This document shows, piece after piece, positions 10,867 through 21,178 of a stretch of 64,000 nucleotides of DNA. Where the stretch lies: the NCBI RefSeq assembly GCF_003576645.1, contig NC_044917.1, forward strand, positions 6,408,689-6,472,688, written 5' to 3'. The DNA is from Ipomoea triloba. Lineage: Eukaryota > Streptophyta > Magnoliopsida > Solanales > Convolvulaceae. Each line of letters begins with the position of its first letter. Position 1 is the stretch's first letter. A program made the position numbers and the translations under genes. A model generated the notes under the pieces. It was given only the letters and a program-made list of their open reading frames with translations, was not told where the DNA came from and did not search any database.

Positions 10867-11940
10867 TATAATTATAACAAAGGTTTTAAAAATACGAAAA
10901 CAAAAAAGCAAGGCAATTGATTCTAATATGATGACATCCAAAGTACCAATATGAAGAAAACAAATTATAACAAAAATCTAAAAATACTAATACTATGTAC
11001 TAAGTATGAGGCGATGAAATGAGGAGAAATAAGGAGAGTCAACGACCCATTAGATACTTAGATACGAATTTTGTTTGCTAATGAGGCCTGAGGAAGATGA
11101 GAACGAAGGAAATGGACAAAGGTAGGCAAAGGGCAAGTCAAATTATCAAAGAGAGAGTGATTGCGTAGCTGGTTAAGCTTAAACAATGCTAGAAAATGAC
11201 AGAAAAAGCAGGCATAATAAAATAAGAAGGCTGGTTGACATTCCACTACTAAATTGAAAAACAGGCCATTTTCAGGAAACAGACAATCGGAATACTTACA
11301 TGGAGAGAGCGGCTTCAATCTGCATCCAGCTATTAATCACGCCTGATGGTTGCGTGTATTAAAAAACATATAATCTGATTAGAGACTGCAGAAATGAGAT
11401 TTTAAACAACAAAAAGCCATCAGAAAGAGACATTGACTTCTATGCATATATAAATGATGTATATTATAATACACAGTAAGGGATCTTCTGGGGAAAAAAA
11501 ATCTTTTGATCTAGCTATATGAGATTATGGATCAGCATGTGAATGCAGATGTTTCGTGCAAAAGGTTAATTAAATTGAAGCATGTGTTCCATCTCAACTA
11601 AAAGCTAAGCTGATAGTTGAATTGCATATATATTATATACTCAACACACCCCTTCACATATGCGGGTTACTTTCGACAGGCTCAAAAATGAAGCATGTGA
11701 TCCATTTCAAGCCTAGCCTTTTACTTACGGGCTCCAAATTGAAGTATGTGCTCTATCTCAACTAAAAAGTCTAAGCTGATAGTTGGACTGCACATTTATT
11801 TTATATATTATATGCTCAACAAATTATAGATGGCATTATATCAAATATGCTTCAAATAATTTATGCAAAGGGTAGATCCACCTGTGCAGGAGCTGCTGGC
11901 TATGGCTTTTGAATGCCATGATGGGCTGTTTGAAACAGCA
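10867..11940. other. gene-free stretch with a dispersed repeat
   Basis: No gene is visible. From about 11560 to 11825 a repeat occurs that contains CTCAACACACCCCTTCACAT and CTAAGCTGATAGTTG. A relative lies at 27400-27525, inside the last intron of the pathogen-related gene. Its class is unknown. Confidence 0.45.
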
Positions 11941-11945
11941 TCACT

Positions 11946-13331
11946 TCATTCAGTTGTCATGGAACTAAAAATCTCAGATGCTTCAAATAGTTTCTCTTCC
12001 TTGCAGACAGTAGAAATGATCAATCTCCAAACATCTGCACCAATTAAATTTCCTCGGGCCGAAGTATTCAAAGCTCTCAACAACAATTCCATGTCCCCTC
12101 CTTGAACCAACCCTGTGATAAATCTACTGGTAGACTCGGGGCGAGGGCTGAGCCCTTTGAATACCATTTCGTCCAATATCAATGCTGCTTCCCGGAATTG
12201 CATTCCATCACACAGCCCATCGAAGAGTATCCTGTAGGTCACCACATCAGGCGTGCACTTCCGTCTTGGCATATCCTCAAATAGCTCATTTGCTTCTCTC
12301 AACTTCCCCTTCTTGCAAAGTCCTCTGATAATTACATTGTAACTTATCACATCTGGCTCGGCCTCCTGCTCTTGCATCTGATTCAGAACGCCGAATGCTG
12401 AATCAAAATCTCCCTCTTCAGACAACCCATGAATCATTGCATTATAAGTGACAGTGTCACATTTACACTTGTTCTTGTTCATCTCCTCCAGCAGCCCTTG
12501 AACCTCGTCCTTCCGGCCATTCTTGTAAAATGCACTGATCAAAGTAGCATATATAGCAGAATCCAGTTCTACTCTCTTCCTCAACATCTCCTCCTTCATG
12601 GTTATTGCCACATCCAATTTATTATCTTTACAAAGTCCTTTGATTAGGGCAGCATATAAATAAGCATTAGGCTTCAACTTAAATTCCCTAATCATACATT
12701 CCTTCAACTCAATCGCCTTTTCCATCTCAAGATTGGAGCAAAGCCCGTTAATTAGTGTCCCAAAAGTGACCACATTAGGCAAAGGTCCTCTGCTCCGCAT
12801 TTCATCAAACACATTCCATGCATTAGTTAAATCACCAAGAATGCAGCAGGCATTGATCAATATATTATACGTACAAACATCCGGACAACCATAATTTCCA
12901 AAACACGAAATGATTTCTTCCATTTTTGCAAATTCCCGACAAAGTAAGAGGCTACTCAACAAACTATTCGCAGACTTCATCGTTCTAGGGCATCTGAAAT
13001 CTGGAATTCTGTGGAAAGTACGGACAGCTCGCTCGGGCATACGAGCTCGGCCGTAGAATGATATAACGTTACAAAAAATCACTTCTTTGGGGATCACACG
13101 AGTGTCTTCCTTCAACTTCTCGAGGATTGTCTCCATTTCGTCGAACATCTTGGCACGGCCGAGCTTGCAGATGATGCGATCATAGGAGAGGATCGAGTAG
13201 CGAATCGGAGAAGCGTTATGGGTCTGTCCAGGGTTGGGATTGAGGAAGAGTTGCAGGGCGAGTTTAGGGTTTTTCTCGAGACGGATCAGAGAAGAGAGTC
13301 TAAAAGGCGAGACCTTTTTCAGTTTCTCCAT
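11946..13331 (-). CDS. P-type pentatricopeptide repeat protein (At1g53330-like)
   Basis: This 461-residue intronless protein is made of tandem 35-residue PPR motifs from about residue 50 to the end. Typical units include DVCTYNILINACCILGDLTN, VVTFGTLINGLCS and DVISYNVIIRGLCKKGKLRE. P-type PPR proteins bind organellar RNA in a base-specific way and act in its processing, stability or translation. No E or DYW editing domain is present. The repeat order and the N-terminal block SPFRLSSLIRLEKNPKLAL resemble Arabidopsis At1g53330; this is from memory. I chose the second in-frame ATG (13331) because the family block starts just after it; the upstream ATG at 13352 would add seven residues. Organelle targeting cannot be told from the sequence alone. 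The absence of introns is usual for this family. Confidence 0.9.
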   Translation of the reverse strand: MEKLKKVSPFRLSSLIRLEKNPKLALQLFLNPNPGQTHNASPIRYSILSYDRIICKLGRAKMFDEMETILEKLKEDTRVIPKEVIFCNVISFYGRARMPERAVRTFHRIPDFRCPRTMKSANSLLSSLLLCREFAKMEEIISCFGNYGCPDVCTYNILINACCILGDLTNAWNVFDEMRSRGPLPNVVTFGTLINGLCSNLEMEKAIELKECMIREFKLKPNAYLYAALIKGLCKDNKLDVAITMKEEMLRKRVELDSAIYATLISAFYKNGRKDEVQGLLEEMNKNKCKCDTVTYNAMIHGLSEEGDFDSAFGVLNQMQEQEAEPDVISYNVIIRGLCKKGKLREANELFEDMPRRKCTPDVVTYRILFDGLCDGMQFREAALILDEMVFKGLSPRPESTSRFITGLVQGGDMELLLRALNTSARGNLIGADVWRLIISTVCKEEKLFEASEIFSSMTTE

Positions 13332-13645
13332 CTTAGATTTCCTGTGTTGCAAAGAATATGATCTGAATCCTGAAGTTTCAGGCTAGTAAACACAGACCAT
13401 TAACCTCCCAAGTTCTAAGAATGTCACAGAAAATAATCAACATTCAAACACTGCAGCAAACTGCATTACAATTACATTATACTGGATTTGTTTCACATCA
13501 AAATATCTAGGAGAAAGTATAAGTGTAACAATGGAATTGAGTCCTTAACTAATTAAAAAATTAACATAAATCTTTAAATCAGTAAAAGAAGCGAAGAATG
13601 GTCAAAAACTAAGTGGAGTGATTTTTTTTATTTTTTTTTTGAATA

Positions 13646-13867
13646 GAGTTAATTTCAGAAATGGCCCTTCGACTATTGACTTTTATTAATTTTTTTCTTA
13701 ACTTTTAATTTTACTAAAGTTGGTCCCTTAACTATCACATTCTATTAAATCTATGTTAAATAGGTGTTAAAATTGAAAAAAAAAAATGTAAAACGAAATA
13801 TTTTAACATTTCTTCTTCACTTTGTTATCCCTTTGAATATTCGAATGACTATTTCTGGAATTAACTA
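13646..13867. mobile_element. short MULE-type MITE
   Basis: The 9-bp direct repeat TTTTGAATA flanks it at 13637-13645 and 13868-13876. The ends are inverted (GAGTTAATTTCAGAAATGG and CTATTTCTGGAATTAACTA). It is non-coding. The ends resemble those of the element at 30680-31065. Confidence 0.65.
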
Positions 13868-13876
13868 TTTTGAATA

Positions 13877-15336
13877 TTACTGACTCTATTACAATATAAT
13901 ATATGTTCATAACTAGAGTAACTTGGTGCTACTGGATCGTAAAGTTCTTTTGGGCAAAAACTAAGTGGAGTGGAATGGATAAGATAAGTAATTTTTAAAA
14001 CTTTTTTTAGACAAAACTTATTTGAGACTTGCGTTTGTCATCAGAGAGGTAAATTTCAAAGGAGTTTTTTCAATTTCTTAATTTTTTTTTTTTTGTGAAA
14101 TATTTCTCGTATTTTATGGGTCATTTTTTTTAGCGTGGAATACAAGAATTTCTCATATTTATGCAACAAATGCAAGTACGACTTACCTTTTTTATATTTT
14201 ACGCATACAAATATAACTTATGTTTCTCGTATTTTAAGCTTAAATATGATTTTAATAAATTCAAGAAACTCTTTTAGGACCCTTTTTAAGGACAAATGCA
14301 AGTCCCAAATGAATTTTGCCTAAAAATATTTAAGTTTTAAAATTTGCTCATCTTTATCGGCTCCACTTAAGTTTAATCAACAAAAAGCGTGATTAGCCAT
14401 ATGGCAAGTTGAACACACATCCAAAAATGATGAACTATTTAAGTGATAGAAGTTGCAAGTTCATTGGAGGAAGAGATGAGGTAATAACGAGAGAATCTAG
14501 TGGAAGACGTATAAGACAAGAATTAAACGGACAGGAGAAAAAAAGCAGATTAGCTACACCTTTAATTACGTTTAAAAGACAACATCTGTACGTACTGTCG
14601 TTGTTTTTTGAACTTGTAGATCACATCTGTCTCTCCATCTGCCACTTTACCAGGAAACCTCAGACCCCAAATTCCTTTTGTTCAATTATACAGTGAATGG
14701 TCACTGTATCCATTCAAATTTCCTGCTTCTACTTTTTTACCTCTGGCCGGCTACTATATGCATAAACTACATTCAGCATTACAAATGGAAAAATATGTTT
14801 TGTTTTGTTTTTTTTTTTTTGTTGGGGTGTAGGGAATATGGTTTAGAATAACTCTTTTGCATGAAATTTGACAAATTGCTCTTGTTAGGACTAAGGGCTT
14901 TATCACTACACAAAAAGTTATGGTTTGAAAACGCACCTTTAGTTCTTTACACAACTGCCACATTTTTGAGAGGCAGGATGCTGATCGCCATATTTTTGAG
15001 ACATTTTGCTAAACTTAGCCCTTCAGACATCTGTTCAAGAACAACTAATTGCCAAACACCCTCAATATATATTCAATAGTACACTAATTAACAATGTCAA
15101 TAAGGTATGCAATTTCATTCATTTGGATAGAAATGAGCACAAAATGCAGTATATGTGACAGTATATATATGTTTACAAAATGCATCTTCTACAAGTCTAC
15201 AACTACTATGGACCCTTTTGAGTTTTGACCACCTGCTATTTTGACTAAGTTTGCTGGAGATCAGATTCAAGTTCCTTGTCTAACAAGCACACCAGAGACC
15301 ATCCAAATCAGAAACACAGCTTCCTCTGAAAGCTCA
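13877..15336. other. gene-free stretch
   Basis: No frame here has recognisable coding character and no repeat with clear ends was found. The right part (about 15180-15336) may be the 3' untranslated region of the gene that follows on the minus strand. Confidence 0.4.
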
Positions 15337-15738
15337 TCAAGAACACCCAAAAATCTGCAGATTAAACACAATAATACACTCCGTTAATTGAATAACAATA
15401 ATACACAATATATGTTAATTGAATAACACATTCCGTCTTAACTAAAAATCTAAACTGACAATGACAGAACGAACGTAACTAAATACCTTGAAACAAGCAT
15501 GGATATAAATTCTGAAGCGATGTGGCTTCTTGGAACACAGGTTTCCCGGCGAGGTCAACCAAACAGTTCGGGAAACCACAGGAGACCATAGGCTGCTCTG
15601 CTCGTAATCGAAGTCGAACTCGGACGCATCAAAGTACTTGCCTAGGAGCCTGTCCGACAATGTTTTGGACACCAGTTGAACATATGGACTACCTTCAGAA
15701 AAACAAGTGTCCGGGGATGATGAGGTTTCAGATGGCAT
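15337..15738 (-). CDS. small plant-specific protein of unknown function
   Basis: Two exons are inferred: 15738-15487 and 15354-15337, joined in phase 0 with a GT donor at 15486 and a CTGCAG acceptor. The product has 89 residues. The core block [20 protein letters not shown], followed by [18 protein letters not shown], looks like a conserved plant family of small proteins of unknown function that I recognise only as a pattern. It has no signal peptide or membrane segment and is acidic in the middle and basic at the end. The ATG at 15738 was preferred to one at 15822, because the extra N-terminal part looks like leader sequence. The tiny second exon is the weak point: in the +1 frame it is open for about 28 codons, so the C-terminus needs RNA support. 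Confidence 0.6.
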
Positions 15739-16074
15739 GGCTAAATAATGTTGTTTACGTGCATAGAAAAGATGGGCAGTTGTGAAAGTTGTATAATGAG
15801 ATTGAGAAAGGAGGAAGTGCAATCATGGAGGAGACGTTAGTACTATGTTTGGTTTTTCTTTTAGATTACATTCAGAGCTGAGAAAGTAGGGCTATTTAAG
15901 CCTGCAGAAAACTCAAGAAAGTCTGTACAACATAATAACTTTTAGTATTATTATTACTCAATAATAAATGAATTTATTTTACTATAAATGAGTGTTAAGT
16001 TAAAATGAAAGATTTTGTTTTTATTAAGTTAGTAGTAAATAACTAATTTTATCATATACACTCTGTTACAATGC

Positions 16075-16175
16075 GCACAAAAAGTTAATATCGCCCTACT
16101 AAGGTTCGAACCCACCCCTTTCACATGGGAGTGCAACCGGTCTTGGCAACTAACTAATATTATTAGTTGGTCAAA
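16075..16175. repeat. SINE-like tRNA-derived fragment
   Basis: AAGGTTCGAACCCACC is a box B-like palindrome next to ACATGGGAGTGCAACCGG. The stretch 30175-30290 has a comparable GAACCCACC block with a better box A. The copy here is partial. Confidence 0.4.
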
Positions 16176-16291
16176 TCGAATAATACAATAAGTTATCAGT
16201 TAATTGCCAAACATCTCTGATCTATAATGAAATATGTGTGGAAAATAAATCTAAAAAAACATAATTTATACGACGGTAATAAATTGTTTCT

Positions 16292-16582
16292 TGTTGTAAT
16301 TTGGCTTATCAATTTGCTCAGTTCTCGCGTGGTGATTGTCCGGTAATTGCTTGGAGATTATATATATGATAATGTAGTGTAGAGAAGGAAAAAGGAGAAG
16401 AACAAGAACAAGAACATGAACACAAGATCACAAAAGCTCTCAAAAGCCCCATCTTATTAATCTATCAAGATGTATATATATACAATAATACAACCCTTCA
16501 TTTTCTCAACAAATGAAGGAGTTAGATAAAGGGCAAATGAAAAGTCTAAATATAATGGCCATCAATATATATATTTATAACA
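16292..16582 (-). repeat. 3' LTR of the copia element
   Basis: This 291-bp LTR is identical to the one at 23932-24222 except for three transitions. It begins TG and ends CA. Confidence 0.95.
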
Positions 16583-16593
16583 CTCCCCCTTGG
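16583..16593 (-). other. polypurine tract
   Basis: On the minus strand AAGGGGGAGTG directly precedes the 3' LTR, where plus-strand DNA synthesis of LTR retrotransposons is primed. Confidence 0.75.
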
Positions 16594-16877
16594 CCATTAT
16601 TTTACCATACTTATGCCTCGTTAAAAACCTCGCTAGAAAAACCCTTTGGGAAAAACCTAGACGAGGAAAAGAGTACACGAAATATGTTAAACCATTGTGT
16701 TGCACCGGTTGCCTCATTAAAAACCTTATTATAAGAATACCCAATGGGAAAACTTATCTAAGGAAAAAAAAGTACAACCATATGCTTTCGGAGCATAATC
16801 TTAAGGATTTCAAAAGTCTTCTTGGATTGTCCATTCTAGTGTAGCTAGAGGTTGTCGCTCCCCCTGAAGATAACAAT

Positions 16878-18060
16878 CTTCTAAGCCTACGCATTCCAAT
16901 TTTATAAACATATTACTCAAAATTGGATGCAGGCAGAAACTTGGTGAACATATCTGCCAGATTGTTCACGAGGGCGAACTTTCTCAACAAGAATTTTACT
17001 AATCTTCTGGAGTTCATGTGGGTAGTAAAACTTAGGTGCAATATCTTTTGTAAGGTTCTCATTAACAAACCTATTATTTGCTTGGGCAACACAATCTTTA
17101 TTTGTCCACCTGCGACATTGGGGGTAAAAATATAGCATAACCAGTTTGGGACTTGGCATCATGGGGATCAAAATAAAAGAGCCAGTACCCAAGTAGCCCG
17201 CCAAAACCACGTATTGGTTTCTCACATAAATATCATAATCTTTTATACCTCGAAGATGCTAGAGGATATGTTAAACATCATTTCAATATTTCATTGTAGA
17301 GGAAGCACTAAACGTTGCTAGCAATTTCATCGCAAATTCAATATCAGGCCTGATGCGACTATGGAACTTCTAGTTCCCTAATAGTGCTCCAATAACAACG
17401 ATAATGGACTTCCAGTCCCAAAATATCCTTATTATCATCTTCGAGTCTAAATAGTCCCTTATCTACTTCAAGAGATTATTGGACTACCGTTAGTGTGATA
17501 AGTAAATGATACTTATTCATATAAAACATCTTCAAGACATTTTTCAAGTAGGCTAACTGGTATATAAAACTCTTTCAAAGAGAATCTCAATCTTCAGGTC
17601 GAGGCAATACTTGGGTTTCCCAAGTCTTTCATTTCAAAACTCCGTCTTTCAGCATGAGCTAATATCACCAAGCTCTTTATGTGCTTCAATAACATATAAA
17701 CCATCAATATCGACTGAGAAGATAAAATAAATAACTCCATTAGCAATTCTTTAACGAACACATAATGGTACATATTATTTGCATGCATATTCCTTCTTCG
17801 GGAGGAAAACACTCAGTCAATAATATTCAAGTCATAAAAAGACTTTAGTAATTTAATGATACATGTTGCGATTTTCACTTTCCTCATTTCAAAAGTGTTA
17901 AATCCATCAGGGATTTACAGATAAATATTAGCATCTGATGACCCATAAGTTTGCGGTCATGACATTCATCAACTGCATATCTAAATTTACAATTCACTGC
18001 CAATGATGTTAATTAGCGGAATGTAATGCCATATGTTGTGGGAGAGTACATTTGATTAAA
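16878..18060 (-). pseudogene. decayed copia pol: RT, RNase H and C-terminus
   Basis: On the minus strand, pieces of copia polyprotein appear in the right order but in changing frames. The reverse transcriptase part has a KLLKSFYDL block near 17850 and FEMKDLG at about 17618-17637. Then RPDIEFA lies at 17331-17351, and HLRGIKDYDIYV near 17230-17265. An RNase H-like AGYLGTGSF block follows. The polyprotein end ADMFTKFLPASNFE, then YKIGMRRL, lies at about 16878-16960. Stops interrupt these blocks, for example inside the stretch before HLRGIKDY. It cannot make a working enzyme. A second copy of the right-hand part (beyond 17061) lies at 19048-21024. Confidence 0.85.
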
Positions 18061-19037
18061 ATCAATTCAGGGTCTCTGCGTAAACCCTTAAGCTGCCAGT
18101 CTTGCTTTATATCATACCACCAAATTGTTTGTATTTCTCTTTTGTACAAACACCCATTTGTAACCTGCTGGGTTAACATTAAATGGTGTACATATTATAA
18201 AGAGAATACAGTTTTAGCGAGCTGAGCTGTACATGCCTTAATTGCTCCTTTATACATTAAAAAATCAGGGCACTACTGGTGCCTAGCTCTGGATCCAGAT
18301 TCTTATATATTGAGAGCAATTTATAAGGCAATTGTGTTGTCGACAACTATAATATTTTTCATAAGATCTCCCATATATATAAAATTCATGGCAATTTCTA
18401 AATCAACCAGACTCTAGCCATTTCCTAGAGATATTTTTATCTGGTTGTTCCGCATCCCCAATATTATGATTTTGGGTGTACCTGTAAATTTATTGGGGGT
18501 TTTCGTCTTCTGGACGAATGTCTTTAAGACATACTTCTTTAAGAGATTTCAAGAGTGACGGAATTTTCTACTAGCTAGATTTAGCTTTCCGCGGATTCTT
18601 GTCTGTTATACCAATCTGTCTCCACGCTTCTAGCGTCAAGGAGCATTAGTAAATACATATATGGTCCAAGTTGGGGAAGATATATGAGACCTAGTCACTC
18701 TTCTTATCAGTATATATATTGGCATATTAGATATCTTCTGAACTTCTAGTTCAGTTTACCTCTTCTGAACTTCTAGTTCAGTCTACCTAATACGTGAGTT
18801 TAAATACTGAAGATCTTTTTCATCAATCATTCCATGAAATTTCTCGGCATTCTATAAAATTTGGGCTTTCATCTCCCCCTAATGCCGTGAAACGATCTTC
18901 ATCAAGTGTGCAGTTAGCGTACCTAATTATATATTGATCCCATATCATGGACTCAAGTATTTAAACAACAGACGGAGGCTTTGATAGCCCTTGGGGGTAC
19001 GCAATGGCGGTGATATAGTAAAATAGACTGCACACTA
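17061..19037. repeat. 1,977-bp duplicated segment, copy 1
   Basis: This segment recurs at 19048-21024 with a constant offset of 1987 bases. I saw no mismatch in the parts compared, including an identical 72-codon frame. Copy 1 ends at a single N (19047). Confidence 0.9.
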
Positions 19038-19046
19038 TGAACAAAA

Positions 19047-19047
19047 N
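19047..19047. other. single-N assembly join
   Basis: One ambiguous base separates the two copies of the 1,977-bp segment. The sequence left of it (TGAACAAAA) matches the tandem-repeat region at 21105-21120, so the left contig probably ended in that repeat. Confidence 0.85.
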
Positions 19048-21024
19048 ATTAACAAACCTATTATTTGCTTGGGCAACACAATCTTTATTTGTCCACCTGC
19101 GACATTGGGGGTAAAAATATAGCATAACCAGTTTGGGACTTGGCATCATGGGGATCAAAATAAAAGAGCCAGTACCCAAGTAGCCCGCCAAAACCACGTA
19201 TTGGTTTCTCACATAAATATCATAATCTTTTATACCTCGAAGATGCTAGAGGATATGTTAAACATCATTTCAATATTTCATTGTAGAGGAAGCACTAAAC
19301 GTTGCTAGCAATTTCATCGCAAATTCAATATCAGGCCTGATGCGACTATGGAACTTCTAGTTCCCTAATAGTGCTCCAATAACAACGATAATGGACTTCC
19401 AGTCCCAAAATATCCTTATTATCATCTTCGAGTCTAAATAGTCCCTTATCTACTTCAAGAGATTATTGGACTACCGTTAGTGTGATAAGTAAATGATACT
19501 TATTCATATAAAACATCTTCAAGACATTTTTCAAGTAGGCTAACTGGTATATAAAACTCTTTCAAAGAGAATCTCAATCTTCAGGTCGAGGCAATACTTG
19601 GGTTTCCCAAGTCTTTCATTTCAAAACTCCGTCTTTCAGCATGAGCTAATATCACCAAGCTCTTTATGTGCTTCAATAACATATAAACCATCAATATCGA
19701 CTGAGAAGATAAAATAAATAACTCCATTAGCAATTCTTTAACGAACACATAATGGTACATATTATTTGCATGCATATTCCTTCTTCGGGAGGAAAACACT
19801 CAGTCAATAATATTCAAGTCATAAAAAGACTTTAGTAATTTAATGATACATGTTGCGATTTTCACTTTCCTCATTTCAAAAGTGTTAAATCCATCAGGGA
19901 TTTACAGATAAATATTAGCATCTGATGACCCATAAGTTTGCGGTCATGACATTCATCAACTGCATATCTAAATTTACAATTCACTGCCAATGATGTTAAT
20001 TAGCGGAATGTAATGCCATATGTTGTGGGAGAGTACATTTGATTAAAATCAATTCAGGGTCTCTGCGTAAACCCTTAAGCTGCCAGTCTTGCTTTATATC
20101 ATACCACCAAATTGTTTGTATTTCTCTTTTGTACAAACACCCATTTGTAACCTGCTGGGTTAACATTAAATGGTGTACATATTATAAAGAGAATACAGTT
20201 TTAGCGAGCTGAGCTGTACATGCCTTAATTGCTCCTTTATACATTAAAAAATCAGGGCACTACTGGTGCCTAGCTCTGGATCCAGATTCTTATATATTGA
20301 GAGCAATTTATAAGGCAATTGTGTTGTCGACAACTATAATATTTTTCATAAGATCTCCCATATATATAAAATTCATGGCAATTTCTAAATCAACCAGACT
20401 CTAGCCATTTCCTAGAGATATTTTTATCTGGTTGTTCCGCATCCCCAATATTATGATTTTGGGTGTACCTGTAAATTTATTGGGGGTTTTCGTCTTCTGG
20501 ACGAATGTCTTTAAGACATACTTCTTTAAGAGATTTCAAGAGTGACGGAATTTTCTACTAGCTAGATTTAGCTTTCCGCGGATTCTTGTCTGTTATACCA
20601 ATCTGTCTCCACGCTTCTAGCGTCAAGGAGCATTAGTAAATACATATATGGTCCAAGTTGGGGAAGATATATGAGACCTAGTCACTCTTCTTATCAGTAT
20701 ATATATTGGCATATTAGATATCTTCTGAACTTCTAGTTCAGTTTACCTCTTCTGAACTTCTAGTTCAGTCTACCTAATACGTGAGTTTAAATACTGAAGA
20801 TCTTTTTCATCAATCATTCCATGAAATTTCTCGGCATTCTATAAAATTTGGGCTTTCATCTCCCCCTAATGCCGTGAAACGATCTTCATCAAGTGTGCAG
20901 TTAGCGTACCTAATTATATATTGATCCCATATCATGGACTCAAGTATTTAAACAACAGACGGAGGCTTTGATAGCCCTTGGGGGTACGCAATGGCGGTGA
21001 TATAGTAAAATAGACTGCACACTA
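19048..21024. repeat. 1,977-bp duplicated segment, copy 2
   Basis: This is the second copy of 17061-19037. It includes the same decayed reverse transcriptase and RNase H remnants (FEMKDLG at about 19605-19624, RPDIEFA near 19318-19338). It is probably the same locus assembled twice. Confidence 0.9.
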
Positions 21025-21178
21025 GGTACGCAATGGCGGTGATATAGTAAAATAGACTGCACACTATGAACGCAATGGCGGTGATATAGTAAAATAGACT
21101 GCACACTATGAACAAAACGCAGACAGGGAAATAAAATAGACTGCACACTATGAACAAAACGCAGACAGGGAAATGTTT
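20990..21178. repeat. ~42-bp tandem repeat inside the copia element
   Basis: Three units carry GCAATGGCGGTGATATAGTA and end TAGACTGCACACTA. Two further related units follow, built on TGAACAAAACGCAGACAGGG. Such an array is a likely reason for the assembly break at 19047. Confidence 0.8.

Noticed and set aside
16075..16175. tRNA gene around GGTTCGAACCC
   Set aside because: No acceptor stem, anticodon arm or CCA-proximal pairing can be drawn; only a box B-like stretch exists, so a SINE fragment fits better.
20940..21157. Repetitive frame with VCSLFYYITAIA units
   Set aside because: It is the ~42-bp tandem repeat in the copia element read in one frame, with no coding signature.
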